DNA of 64,000 bases. It comes from Bin5 sp963662575 (GTDB lineage Bacteria > Chloroflexota > Anaerolineae > Caldilineales > Caldilineaceae). The DNA is taken from contig OY759723.1 of the NCBI GenBank assembly GCA_963662575.1, forward strand, positions 2,604,001 to 2,668,000. The letters run 5' to 3'. The position numbers and the translations under genes were made by a program. Every line of letters begins with the position of its first letter. Position 1 is the first letter of the stretch. Of this stretch, positions 53,570 to 60,998 are shown in pieces. Below the pieces are notes generated by a model that was given only the letters and a program-made list of their open reading frames with translations, was not told the DNA's origin and searched no databases.

Positions 53570-53730
53570 CGCTGCTTCCTCGCTCTCTAGAGCCGGGTAC
53601 TTCCAACTACTCGTCGCCCTGGCAAATCAAGTCCTGTCTGACCAACCCCGGCAGAGTCATGCCTCTGGCCGCGTGGATGTCGATCGGCGGCGGCATGGGC
53701 CCTGCCGGGGCCCTCGAACGGCTCAATTAA
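53570..53730. pseudogene. Chimeric duplicate of two convergent gene tails
   Basis: 53591-53700 copies the 3' end of the minus-strand Gfo/Idh gene (53801-53910), about 80 percent identical at an offset of 210 bp. 53677-53730 copies the thiolase 3' end (from 53474) at an offset near 203 bp, including the final LERLN stop. The two copies join at GATGTCGATCGGCGGCGGC, a sequence that both genes share in near-identical form. The segment is a remnant of an unequal crossover, not a gene. Confidence 0.85.
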
Positions 53731-53774
53731 GTTGTTAATGTTCAGTGAACAGGGATCCGTGGCCAGTAACTGCG

Positions 53775-54890
53775 CTAGCCACTGCTGCCCCACTGCCTGG
53801 AGTTGGGCACTTCCAACCACTCGCCGCCGCGGCGGATTGATTCCTGGCTGACCAGTCCAGGCAGGGTCATGTCCATGGCGGTGTGGATGTCGATTGGCGG
53901 CGGCTTGCGTCCCTGCACAGCGTCCACGAAGTCCATTACCTCGAAGTAGTCGCCCCCGCCGTGGCCGGCGCTGACCGCCTCGGGCGGTGGATCACGCCAA
54001 ATCTCCGGCATGTATTCGGCCTCGAACTGCTCCAGCGGAACCCAGACATCGGGGTCCGAGCAGAAATCTTCCAGCCAGATCCAGTCGCCCTCACCCGGGC
54101 GTCGGCGGCTCTCGTAGGATCCCTTTGTGCCCTGCAGCGTGTAGTTGGTCATCGAGTGCGGACGCTTGGAGAGCATGTCCAAGCGCACGCGCATCAGTTT
54201 TTCGCTGCGCGTCTTGCACAGGAGCAGAACGGTATCCTCCATCGTGTGTTCGGGGTCGGTCCAGTTGCCAGTGCCGATGCAGCTGATGCGTTCGGGCCGC
54301 TCCTTGATCCACATGAGGCAGGGGCCTAAGCTATGGGTGGGGTAGGTGCAGCCGTTGACGCCGACCTGCCAGTAGTAGCGCCACGTCGGGCTGCCGTCCG
54401 GCATGTGGTGGAGGACTGAGAGTTCGTGAAGATATTCGCCCTCGGCATAGTAGGTTTCGCCGAAGAGGCCGGCCTCGACGAGTGCCTGCACCAGCACATT
54501 GGGCTTCATGTACATGTAGTTTTCGGCCATCATGTAGACGGCGTCGCTGTGGTTGCAGGCCTGCGTCAGCCAGCGGCACTCGTCCATTGAGACCGCGGCC
54601 GTCACTTCGCTGAGGACATGGATGCCTCGTTGCAACGCGGCGATAGCCTGGGGCGCGTGGTACTGCATCGGCGACGATACCACCACCGCGTCCGGCTTCG
54701 CCTCGTCCAGCATCGTCTCAAATATGTTATATAGTTGGGTTACGCCGGTGGCTTCTCCAGACGCCGCCAGGGTTGGCGCGTAGGGATCGCAGAGGGCAAC
54801 GATTTCGGTTTCCGGGTGGGTCTGAAATGCCTTGAAGAAGGAACCTGCGCGGCGCGCCCCCGAGAAGGCGACTTTGATCTCATTGGCCAT
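53775..54890 (-). CDS. Gfo/Idh/MocA family oxidoreductase 1
   Basis: The 371-residue protein has a Rossmann N-terminus (KVAFSGARRAGSFFKAF), the second-strand DAVVVSSPMQYHAPQ, and a C-terminal Gfo/Idh domain with GPCLMW and GGGDYFEVMDFVDAVQ. The usual EKP catalytic motif is replaced by SEVTAAVS, so the Lys is missing, as in some subfamilies of sugar or inositol dehydrogenase relatives. It is the last gene of a minus-strand block with two more Gfo/Idh genes. AGGTGATAAC precedes the ATG. Confidence 0.85.
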   Translation of the reverse strand: MANEIKVAFSGARRAGSFFKAFQTHPETEIVALCDPYAPTLAASGEATGVTQLYNIFETMLDEAKPDAVVVSSPMQYHAPQAIAALQRGIHVLSEVTAAVSMDECRWLTQACNHSDAVYMMAENYMYMKPNVLVQALVEAGLFGETYYAEGEYLHELSVLHHMPDGSPTWRYYWQVGVNGCTYPTHSLGPCLMWIKERPERISCIGTGNWTDPEHTMEDTVLLLCKTRSEKLMRVRLDMLSKRPHSMTNYTLQGTKGSYESRRRPGEGDWIWLEDFCSDPDVWVPLEQFEAEYMPEIWRDPPPEAVSAGHGGGDYFEVMDFVDAVQGRKPPPIDIHTAMDMTLPGLVSQESIRRGGEWLEVPNSRQWGSSG

Positions 54891-54953
54891 TGTTATCACC
54901 TGAGCTTTATGCAAGAGTAAAGGGTCTTTTCCTCCCTTTCCTCCGCAGTGAAC

Positions 54954-55988
54954 TTACAAGTATTTCCCGAAAAACTCTGCCGTCCCCTCAACGCCGCCCC
55001 AACCGTGACCGCTGGGGTGGACCAGCTTCCACAGCAGGTCGGCCGCGCCGGCGGCATCATATATGCGCTTCACTCCCTCGTACCCCTTGAGCGTGTCGTG
55101 GATGAAGAAGCAGTCGTCGTACATGCCCATGTCCAGCATCAGCGGACGGGGCGCGATCAGGCCGGCGATGTCATCGGTGTCGAACCAGGCGTAGATGCCG
55201 GGCACGATCTGCGAGCCGCAGAAGTTGACGCGCTCGAACGCGAACGCCTTCCAGGGGTTGACGTAGCCCATGATGTCGGCGGCGGCGATGCGAGGCTCCG
55301 CGGCCACGGCGAATGTGGTCATGGTACCGCCCTGCGAGAGGCCCATCATGCCGATGCGCTTGGGATCGACTTCAGGGCGGGTCTCCAGGTAGTCGACGCA
55401 GCATTTCATGTCCCAGATGTTGAGGGTCAGCGGCCAGCGGTCGAGCATGGTGCCGCGTATGTAGTTGACATTGCATGGATCGCGGCCGGGGAACGGGTCG
55501 CGGCCGTCGCGGCGTTCGCCGAAGCCGCGCAGGTCGGGTGAGATCGTCAGATAGCCGGCTTTGGCCATTTGCCAGCCGTAGTCGTAGTTGTGCATTTCGA
55601 TGTTGGCCTGCATTTCGGCGGTGGAGCGGATCCCGGCCACCGGATCTTTGCCAAACGGCCCGTGTCCGTGCGAGCAGAGTATGGCGGCGTTGGAGCCGTC
55701 TGCAGCCATCGTCTTGGGGCGCAGCACCTGGCAGGGAACACTCATGAACGCTTCGGAGTTGAAGACCACCCGCTCGCGGATCAGGCCGTCGTCCTCGACA
55801 CTGCTCTCGACCTCGGCATCCAACGGGACGGGGTCGGGGAAACTGCCCAAGAGCTCCATATACTTGGTGTGCGCAGTACGACGCCAATTCTCAAAATCCA
55901 TCGCCTGGCTGTCAAAGTGCAGCCTGGGCGTAAAGTTCTCGACCTGGTCTTCCCAGTATGCCTGCATCGAGAAGTTGCGTCTCGCCAT
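54954..55988 (-). CDS. Alpha/beta hydrolase (acetyl xylan esterase-like)
   Basis: This 344-residue protein has the nucleophile elbow GLSQGG (Ser about 218), an acidic residue in LMLDMGMYDDCF and a C-terminal His in HPSGHGWGGV. An AILCSHGHGPFG oxyanion segment precedes them. The fold fits the AXE1/dienelactone hydrolase-like group, which acts on acylated sugars or small esters. It lies between two oxidoreductase-type genes and may remove ester groups from the same substrate. AAGGAGACGACG precedes the ATG. Confidence 0.82.
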   Translation of the reverse strand: MARRNFSMQAYWEDQVENFTPRLHFDSQAMDFENWRRTAHTKYMELLGSFPDPVPLDAEVESSVEDDGLIRERVVFNSEAFMSVPCQVLRPKTMAADGSNAAILCSHGHGPFGKDPVAGIRSTAEMQANIEMHNYDYGWQMAKAGYLTISPDLRGFGERRDGRDPFPGRDPCNVNYIRGTMLDRWPLTLNIWDMKCCVDYLETRPEVDPKRIGMMGLSQGGTMTTFAVAAEPRIAAADIMGYVNPWKAFAFERVNFCGSQIVPGIYAWFDTDDIAGLIAPRPLMLDMGMYDDCFFIHDTLKGYEGVKRIYDAAGAADLLWKLVHPSGHGWGGVEGTAEFFGKYL

Positions 55989-56035
55989 CGTCGTCTCCTT
56001 GCGCGCCGGTGTGGGGTGCGCCTTATCTTCTAATT

Positions 56036-56818
56036 TCAGAGCATTGGCTCTTGACCGGAGTAGCCCGAGTTGCCGCCGAGAATGCCGCGCAGTTCATCGT
56101 CGCGGACGGTCTTGAGGACGTAGTCGGGGACTTCGGTGCCGGGCCAGTTGACAAACCAGTTGGGCGTAAAGCCGTAGAACATAGTATACCGCACATTTTC
56201 GCTCAAAATCGGCACACCGGCGTGGAGCAGCGTTTCGGTAAAATGGAGGATGCTGCCGGCAGATGCGGTGGCCTCGACGACGGGGCACTTTTCCTTCAGC
56301 GTCTCGTATGAGCCTTCCAGTCTGTGCGAACCGTCCAGGATCATGGTTCCGCCGTCGCCGGGCGCGACATCGGTCAGGTAGGTAATGTTGTTGAGAAACA
56401 CGCAGTTGACCAGGTCCGGGTCGGTGTCGTGGGGGAAGGTGCCCCACTTGGGGCGCATACCGCGATGCCAGCCCATCTTGTCCGGATCGCGTAAGGGGTC
56501 GTGCTGGGCACGGCGCTCGGGGTGGGGCCGTTTGATCATGGCGTGGCATGTTTCGTACTTGATTTCGGCGCCCATCAGTTGGCGGTTCGCCTCCAACACT
56601 TGCGGGATCATGAGCCACTCGCGGAAGAGTGGGTCGCCGTTGACCATACAGTCGATGTGGACGATTTCGTCGTCATCGTTGTGGGCGAGGGGGCGCACAT
56701 ACTGGGACTGCCGTTCCAGCCCGGTCTTGTAGGCCTCAATCTGTTCAGGGCTGAGGACATTTTCCTCCAGCACCCAACCGTGCTCGGCAAAATGGCGTAA
56801 CTGTTCGTAAGTGAGCAT
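56036..56818 (-). CDS. Phytanoyl-CoA dioxygenase family protein, HxG variant
   Basis: This 260-residue PhyH-type Fe(II)/2-oxoglutarate enzyme has its likely proximal metal motif as WHRG (H118, G120) instead of HxD. The second His (LLHAG, H199) and the 2-oxoglutarate Arg (R210) are present, along with GDGGTMILDGSH. HxG/HxA variants of this superfamily can leave an open iron site, as in halogenases such as WelO5 and SyrB2, though many environmental PhyH proteins share HxG without known activity. It lies between a hydrolase and a second Gfo/Idh gene. ATG follows GGGAGAAAAG. Confidence 0.8.
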   Translation of the reverse strand: MLTYEQLRHFAEHGWVLEENVLSPEQIEAYKTGLERQSQYVRPLAHNDDDEIVHIDCMVNGDPLFREWLMIPQVLEANRQLMGAEIKYETCHAMIKRPHPERRAQHDPLRDPDKMGWHRGMRPKWGTFPHDTDPDLVNCVFLNNITYLTDVAPGDGGTMILDGSHRLEGSYETLKEKCPVVEATASAGSILHFTETLLHAGVPILSENVRYTMFYGFTPNWFVNWPGTEVPDYVLKTVRDDELRGILGGNSGYSGQEPML

Positions 56819-56842
56819 CTCTTTTCTCCCGTGGCGCGCTTC

Positions 56843-57874
56843 TCAGAACCAGTGGGGTGACTGCGGCTTCTTGGTGCGGATCGAGTCGAGCGCGGCCGCG
56901 CACACCGACACGATATTTGCGCCCTTGCTGGCAGGGATCGGATTGCTGATCTTGCCGTCCAGCAGGTCCAGATAGTCGATCACCGAGCGCCCCCAACCAT
57001 GACCGCCGACCACGGCATCGGTCGCGGGTTCCTCGATGTCGGTCGGCTCTTCGTCGCGGCGATATAGCTTGCCTTTCCACAGCGTTCCCTCCGTACCGTA
57101 GACGGCCAGAAAGCCACCGCCCATGCCCTCGCCCATGCCATGACCGGAGCAGCCGCTGGTCACGTAGACTTTGCCGGCTGCGCCGCTCTCGAATTGGAGG
57201 ATGACGATGTAGCAGTCGTCGTCAGGAAAGACGGGGATGCTGAGCTTGTTGCTGTAGGCGTAGACCTCGGTGACCGGCGAGTCGACGGTCCACAGGATCA
57301 GATCGAGAGGATGGCAGCCTCCGCCCAGCAGAATGTTCTGCGGGTTCTGCTTGTCGATGCGCCACGGCGTATGATGCTGCCCCTCGGGGGAGTAGTGGCT
57401 CCACATGTCATGGATGTAGTCGCCCTGGACAAAGAAGATGTCGCCAATTCCGCCCGATTTGGCCATCTGCGCCATCTCGTGCCAGGGGTGCATGTAGCGC
57501 ATGGTCTGGTCGGTCATAACGTGGGTCCCGCTCTGGGCTTCGGCGTCGAGAATGCGCTGGCAGTCGGCCGCGGTTGTGGCCAGCGGCTTTTCGACCAGGG
57601 CATGGCAGCCTTGCTCCAGGGCCATGATTGTCTGATCGGCGTGCAGGTGGTCCGGCCCGGCCACGACAACCACGTCGGGCTGGGTCTCGCGCAGGAGCTG
57701 GGCATAGTCGCTGCCGGTGGTGGTCTCAGGGTACAGCTTTTTCATTCTGTCCAGTTGCGCCTGCTGGGGATCGACGACGCCTGCGATCTCGCCGCGTCCG
57801 TCGGATGCGGCTACCTGGGCCACACTGCGTCCGGCGCTGCCGCCTCCGCTGATCAGAAATCGGTACTTGCTCAT
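56843..57874 (-). CDS. Gfo/Idh/MocA family oxidoreductase 2
   Basis: The 343-residue product has a Rossmann motif GGGSAGRSVAQVAA, the DVVVVAGPDHLH strand, and the catalytic EKP in HALVEKPLATTAADC. The C-terminal domain contains LGGGCHPLDLILW with the conserved substrate His. This is a canonical NAD(P)-dependent sugar or cyclitol dehydrogenase. It sits between two PhyH genes on the same strand. AAAGGACGGAACTAGC precedes the ATG. Confidence 0.88.
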   Translation of the reverse strand: MSKYRFLISGGGSAGRSVAQVAASDGRGEIAGVVDPQQAQLDRMKKLYPETTTGSDYAQLLRETQPDVVVVAGPDHLHADQTIMALEQGCHALVEKPLATTAADCQRILDAEAQSGTHVMTDQTMRYMHPWHEMAQMAKSGGIGDIFFVQGDYIHDMWSHYSPEGQHHTPWRIDKQNPQNILLGGGCHPLDLILWTVDSPVTEVYAYSNKLSIPVFPDDDCYIVILQFESGAAGKVYVTSGCSGHGMGEGMGGGFLAVYGTEGTLWKGKLYRRDEEPTDIEEPATDAVVGGHGWGRSVIDYLDLLDGKISNPIPASKGANIVSVCAAALDSIRTKKPQSPHWF

Positions 57875-57894
57875 GCTAGTTCCGTCCTTTGTAT

Positions 57895-58713
57895 TTATGC
57901 GTTCGCGGTTGGAACGGTGTCGGGATCGAGGAAGGCGACATCACTTTCGTCGTCCTCGAATCGGGTCATCCCAATCTCTTTGATGGCGCTGTCGGGTACT
58001 TTTTCGAGCGGCGTGTAGCTTGGGTGATGCGCCTCGCGGTAGGGATCGTTGCGGGCGGCGTTGTAGCAGCAGATGAGTGACCAGCGCGGGTTGTTGGAGC
58101 GGTTCTGATCGGAGCGGTGCAGGATGTTGCAGTGGAAAAAGAGCGCGTCGCCCGGCTCTGCCTGGCAGTGGACCAGCTCGAGGCGCTTTTCGGCTTCGAT
58201 GACGCGCTCGAGGTCTGCGCCGGCCTGCTGGCCGGTCTCGACATGGGTGATGCGGCCCATGTGGTGGGAGCCTTTGAGCACCTGCATGCAGCCGTTTTCG
58301 CGCGTGGCGGGGTCGACAGCGATCGAGACGCTGGACATCAGCGGATAGAGCACGTAGTTGTCATACCAGTAACCGTAGTCCTGGTGCCAGGCCCAGGCGC
58401 CGCCGACTTCGGGGTCCTTGAGAATCATCTTGGAATGGTAGTGGTAGACTTCGCCGCCGAGCAGCTGCTCCATCGCATTGACGACGCGGTTGCAGCGGGC
58501 GTACATGCCGTAGATGCCGTTGCCGGGGTGGTTCCACAGCGTGAGGCGGACGGTGCCTCCTTCGCCGTCCTCGCGGCCGAAGGATTTCTGGTCCATCTGG
58601 CGGTCGGCGACGGCGGTGCGGCGCAGCAGCTCGATCTCTTCGGCATCGAAGAACGATTTGACGATGAGATAGCCATCGTCGTGGTAGGCTTGGATTTGTT
58701 GCTGGGTAAGCAT
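57895..58713 (-). CDS. Phytanoyl-CoA dioxygenase family protein, canonical HxD
   Basis: This 272-residue protein has the complete Fe(II) facial triad WHQD (H110, D112) and NILHR (H199), plus R210 for 2-oxoglutarate, with an NGCMQVLKGSHHMG loop. It should hydroxylate a small substrate using oxygen and 2-oxoglutarate. It contrasts with its HxG relative two genes downstream. ATG follows AAGGAAAACACC. Confidence 0.88.
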   Translation of the reverse strand: MLTQQQIQAYHDDGYLIVKSFFDAEEIELLRRTAVADRQMDQKSFGREDGEGGTVRLTLWNHPGNGIYGMYARCNRVVNAMEQLLGGEVYHYHSKMILKDPEVGGAWAWHQDYGYWYDNYVLYPLMSSVSIAVDPATRENGCMQVLKGSHHMGRITHVETGQQAGADLERVIEAEKRLELVHCQAEPGDALFFHCNILHRSDQNRSNNPRWSLICCYNAARNDPYREAHHPSYTPLEKVPDSAIKEIGMTRFEDDESDVAFLDPDTVPTANA

Positions 58714-58777
58714 GGTGTTTTCCTTCTTTTCTTACGTTTCCAGTTGTGAACCGGCTGCAAACGGGAAATGGCTTGTA

Positions 58778-59278
58778 CTATGGAGAACGATGAAGTTGCT
58801 TTTCCATCTCGACTACCACAAGAGTAGTTTCTTCAATCTTTTCCTCTTTGCGAGCGACTTCCTCGAATCCTTGTTTACGGTAGAACGCCATACCTTTTTC
58901 GTTCTGCGCCTCTACCTCAAGGACGAGTTTCTGCGCTTCTGGGTAGGCGGCTACGCACGCGTCCAAGAGCTTGCCGCCGATACCCTGACGTTGATTGCCG
59001 GGCAATACATACAGGCGTCCAATGCTTACGATTTCATCGCTTGGCTGGCCTGCCGTCAGTAGCCCGACTATGGCGCCCTGTTCGTTTTTCGCGACGTGGA
59101 AAAAGACCCGCCGGTTCTCTATCTCAGCGGCCAGCGTTTCCGGGCTGTGCCAGAGCGACGTCACTTTCTGGATCACTTCGGCGGGCAGGAAGGGGCCATA
59201 AGTGTCGGTCCAGGTTTCGCTGAGGACCTGCTTGATTTCTAATACGTCGTCAACTTCGGCTGGTTGAACTATTGCCAT
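58778..59278 (-). CDS. GNAT family N-acetyltransferase
   Basis: This 166-residue GNAT protein has GLLTAGQPSDEIVSIGRLYV, the acetyl-CoA loop LPGNQRQGIGGKLLDA, and a C-terminal NEKGMAFYRKQGFEEVA. It overlaps the end of the small upstream gene by 29 bases, which suggests coupled translation. The substrate is unknown. It is not closely related to the two paralogous GNAT genes further upstream. Confidence 0.88.
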   Translation of the reverse strand: MAIVQPAEVDDVLEIKQVLSETWTDTYGPFLPAEVIQKVTSLWHSPETLAAEIENRRVFFHVAKNEQGAIVGLLTAGQPSDEIVSIGRLYVLPGNQRQGIGGKLLDACVAAYPEAQKLVLEVEAQNEKGMAFYRKQGFEEVARKEEKIEETTLVVVEMEKQLHRSP

Positions 59279-59465
59279 CCTGCTCTCTTAATCGCGATGA
59301 GGATGAGTCGGCATCATGTGATTCCCAACAGTCATAAATGTCCATTTCAGGCGCATCCCAGTCTTCGGCGAAAGTTGCGAAGCGAGCTCGTAGTTCGGCA
59401 GCCAGACGCTCGTCAATGCCTCGCTCGCGCAGATCGATGTGGCCTGAATTCGGACTCCCTGCCAT
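59250..59465 (-). CDS. Small hypothetical protein with antitoxin-like tail
   Basis: This 71-residue protein reads HIDLRERGIDERLAAELRAR and then FAEDWDAPEMDIYD. The latter resembles the C-terminal tail of small antitoxin-like proteins in cyanobacteria and Chloroflexota, but no toxin gene is adjacent. Its first half recurs as a truncated copy 754 bp upstream. The gene overlaps the following GNAT start. It could be an orphan antitoxin; confidence is low. Confidence 0.45.
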   Translation of the reverse strand: MAGSPNSGHIDLRERGIDERLAAELRARFATFAEDWDAPEMDIYDCWESHDADSSSSRLREQDGNSSTSRS

Positions 59466-59506
59466 GATTGCAATTCCGCCGACTGTTCCATGATGAGAAA
59501 AAGGGT

Positions 59507-60094
59507 TCAGACAGGCTGACTGTGGCTCGCGGGCCAGTCCTTGGGCGTAAAGGGCCAGTCGAGTTTGGCACAGACGTCGCGCCAGCGCTCCTCCATGTCG
59601 GGCATATAGAGGAGGGGCACCCAGCCCAGTCTAAGGTAGATGCTGAGGGCGGGTAAACGCCAGTCTTCGGTGTTGAGGTAGATATTTTTGTAGCTGGCCT
59701 CGAGCAGTCGGCGCACTACGGCAGCACTTATGGCCATGCCCAAGCCCTTGCCGGCGTGGTCGGGGTGGCCGGCGAGCCAGCCCAACGAGCCGCCGAAAGG
59801 GTGGAGAGCATCGGGCCGGTGATGGGCTATCGCGGTAGTAACCATCTGGCCGCCGGTCTCATCCACGATCAGGAACCAGCCGTCTGGCAGCACCATGTCG
59901 CGCCAGGGCTGCATGATTTCGTCGTCCCAATGGCCGAAACCGGCCAGACCCATTAACTCGTAGAAGCCGGCTTCGTCTCCAGGCTGGAATGTGCGCATGG
60001 TGTAGCCGACGGGAAGGCGGACAGCGGGCGGCGAGTTGAGCAGATACTCGGGCCAGACCATCTTCAGTCCTTCCTTCTCTTTTTCTTCGCTCAC
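59507..60094 (-). CDS. GNAT acetyltransferase, tandem paralogue A
   Basis: This 195-residue protein shows a GNAT core with GYTMRTFQPGDEAGFY, SLGWLAGHPDHAGKGLGMAI and IYLNTEDWRLPALSIYLRLG. It shares most of its sequence with the gene 755 bp upstream, and the flanking DNA is duplicated too. The start is GTG, immediately after the truncated small gene; the paralogue uses ATG. The substrate is unknown. Confidence 0.85.
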   Translation of the reverse strand: MSEEKEKEGLKMVWPEYLLNSPPAVRLPVGYTMRTFQPGDEAGFYELMGLAGFGHWDDEIMQPWRDMVLPDGWFLIVDETGGQMVTTAIAHHRPDALHPFGGSLGWLAGHPDHAGKGLGMAISAAVVRRLLEASYKNIYLNTEDWRLPALSIYLRLGWVPLLYMPDMEERWRDVCAKLDWPFTPKDWPASHSQPV

Positions 60095-60096
60095 GT

Positions 60097-60219
60097 CTAC
60101 TCTTTCTTGATTCCTGTGAACACAATATCTGCAAAGTTCTCCCGCATTTCTGCTGCCAGACGCTCGTCAATCCCTCGCTCGCGCAGGTCGATGTGGTCTG
60201 ACGTCGAAATCTCTGCCAT
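60097..60219 (-). pseudogene. Truncated chimeric copy of the small antitoxin-like gene
   Basis: A 40-codon frame starts MAEISTSDHIDLRERGIDE and continues like the full small gene as far as the Ala-Glu-Met/Leu-Arg region, then changes to IVFTGIKKE before the stop. That last part matches the permease tail found at 60855. The switch marks the breakpoint of the 755 bp tandem duplication, so this copy fuses a broken small gene to a few permease codons. Confidence 0.65.
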
Positions 60220-60270
60220 TTGACGCAATTCCGTCCACGGCGTCATGAAGTTAAACACGATTCAGACAGG

Positions 60271-60849
60271 CTACTTGTGGCTCGCGGGCCACGCCTGCGG
60301 CGTAAAGGGCCAGTCCATATTTGCGCAGACGTCTCGCCAGCGTTCCTCCATGTCAGGCAGATAAAGCAAGGGGATCCACCCAAGCCGCAGATAAATGCTC
60401 AGTGCGGGCAGGCGCCAGTCATCGGTGTTGAGGTAGATGTTCTGGTAGCCGCCCTGGAGCAGGCGACGCACCGCCGAGGCGCAAATAGCCATGCCCAGCC
60501 CCTTGCCCGAATGGGCGGGATGTCCTGCCACCCAGCCCAGTTCGCCGCCAAAAGGATGGATTTCCTGCGGCCTGTGCGTGGCCATCGCCGTGGCGACGAT
60601 TTCCCTGCTGGCGCGATGCTCGATCAGAAACCAGCCGTCGGGCAATATGTGGGAGAACCAGGGTTCAAGCAGCTCGTAGGTCCAACGTGAGAAGCCGGCC
60701 AGGTCCATGACATCGTAAAAGCCCTCTTCGTCGCCGGGCCGGTAGGTGCGCAGCGTGTAGCCAATCGGCACATGCACAGCGGGCGGCGAACCGAGCAACT
60801 GCTCGGGCCAGATCATCTTCAGCTGTTCCTTCTTTCGTTCGTCGCTCAT
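60271..60849 (-). CDS. GNAT acetyltransferase, tandem paralogue B
   Basis: This 192-residue protein is highly similar to the downstream GNAT gene (shared WPEQLLGSPPAV/WPEYLLNSPPAV, LGWVAGHPAHSGKGLGMAI, DWRLPALSIYLRLGW). It starts with ATG a few bases after the end of a decayed permease gene. It and the small-gene fragment behind it form one unit of the 755 bp duplication. Confidence 0.85.
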   Translation of the reverse strand: MSDERKKEQLKMIWPEQLLGSPPAVHVPIGYTLRTYRPGDEEGFYDVMDLAGFSRWTYELLEPWFSHILPDGWFLIEHRASREIVATAMATHRPQEIHPFGGELGWVAGHPAHSGKGLGMAICASAVRRLLQGGYQNIYLNTDDWRLPALSIYLRLGWIPLLYLPDMEERWRDVCANMDWPFTPQAWPASHK

Positions 60850-60854
60850 GGCGA

Positions 60855-60980
60855 TTATCCTTTGATTCCTGTTATCGCAATACCCTGCAAGAGGGTGCGC
60901 TGGTCACGAAGAAGATGGCGATCGGCACCAGTGTCGAGACGACGGTCATCGCCGATGAAAAGAGACTACTCCTGAACCGC
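60855..60980 (-). pseudogene. Frameshifted MalG/UgpE-type permease C-terminal remnant
   Basis: Read on the minus strand, one frame gives SSLFSSAMTVVSTLVPIAIF and the next gives QRTLLQGIAITGIKG then stop. Together these match the C-terminus of MalG/UgpE-type sugar ABC permeases, whose last residues are usually QRYxxxGIxxTGxKG. One base is missing at the Thr-Gln joint. No upstream part of the gene remains before the Gfo/Idh gene. A sugar importer was probably once encoded here. Confidence 0.75.
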
Positions 60981-60998
60981 GTTCTTCCCACCCTCCTG

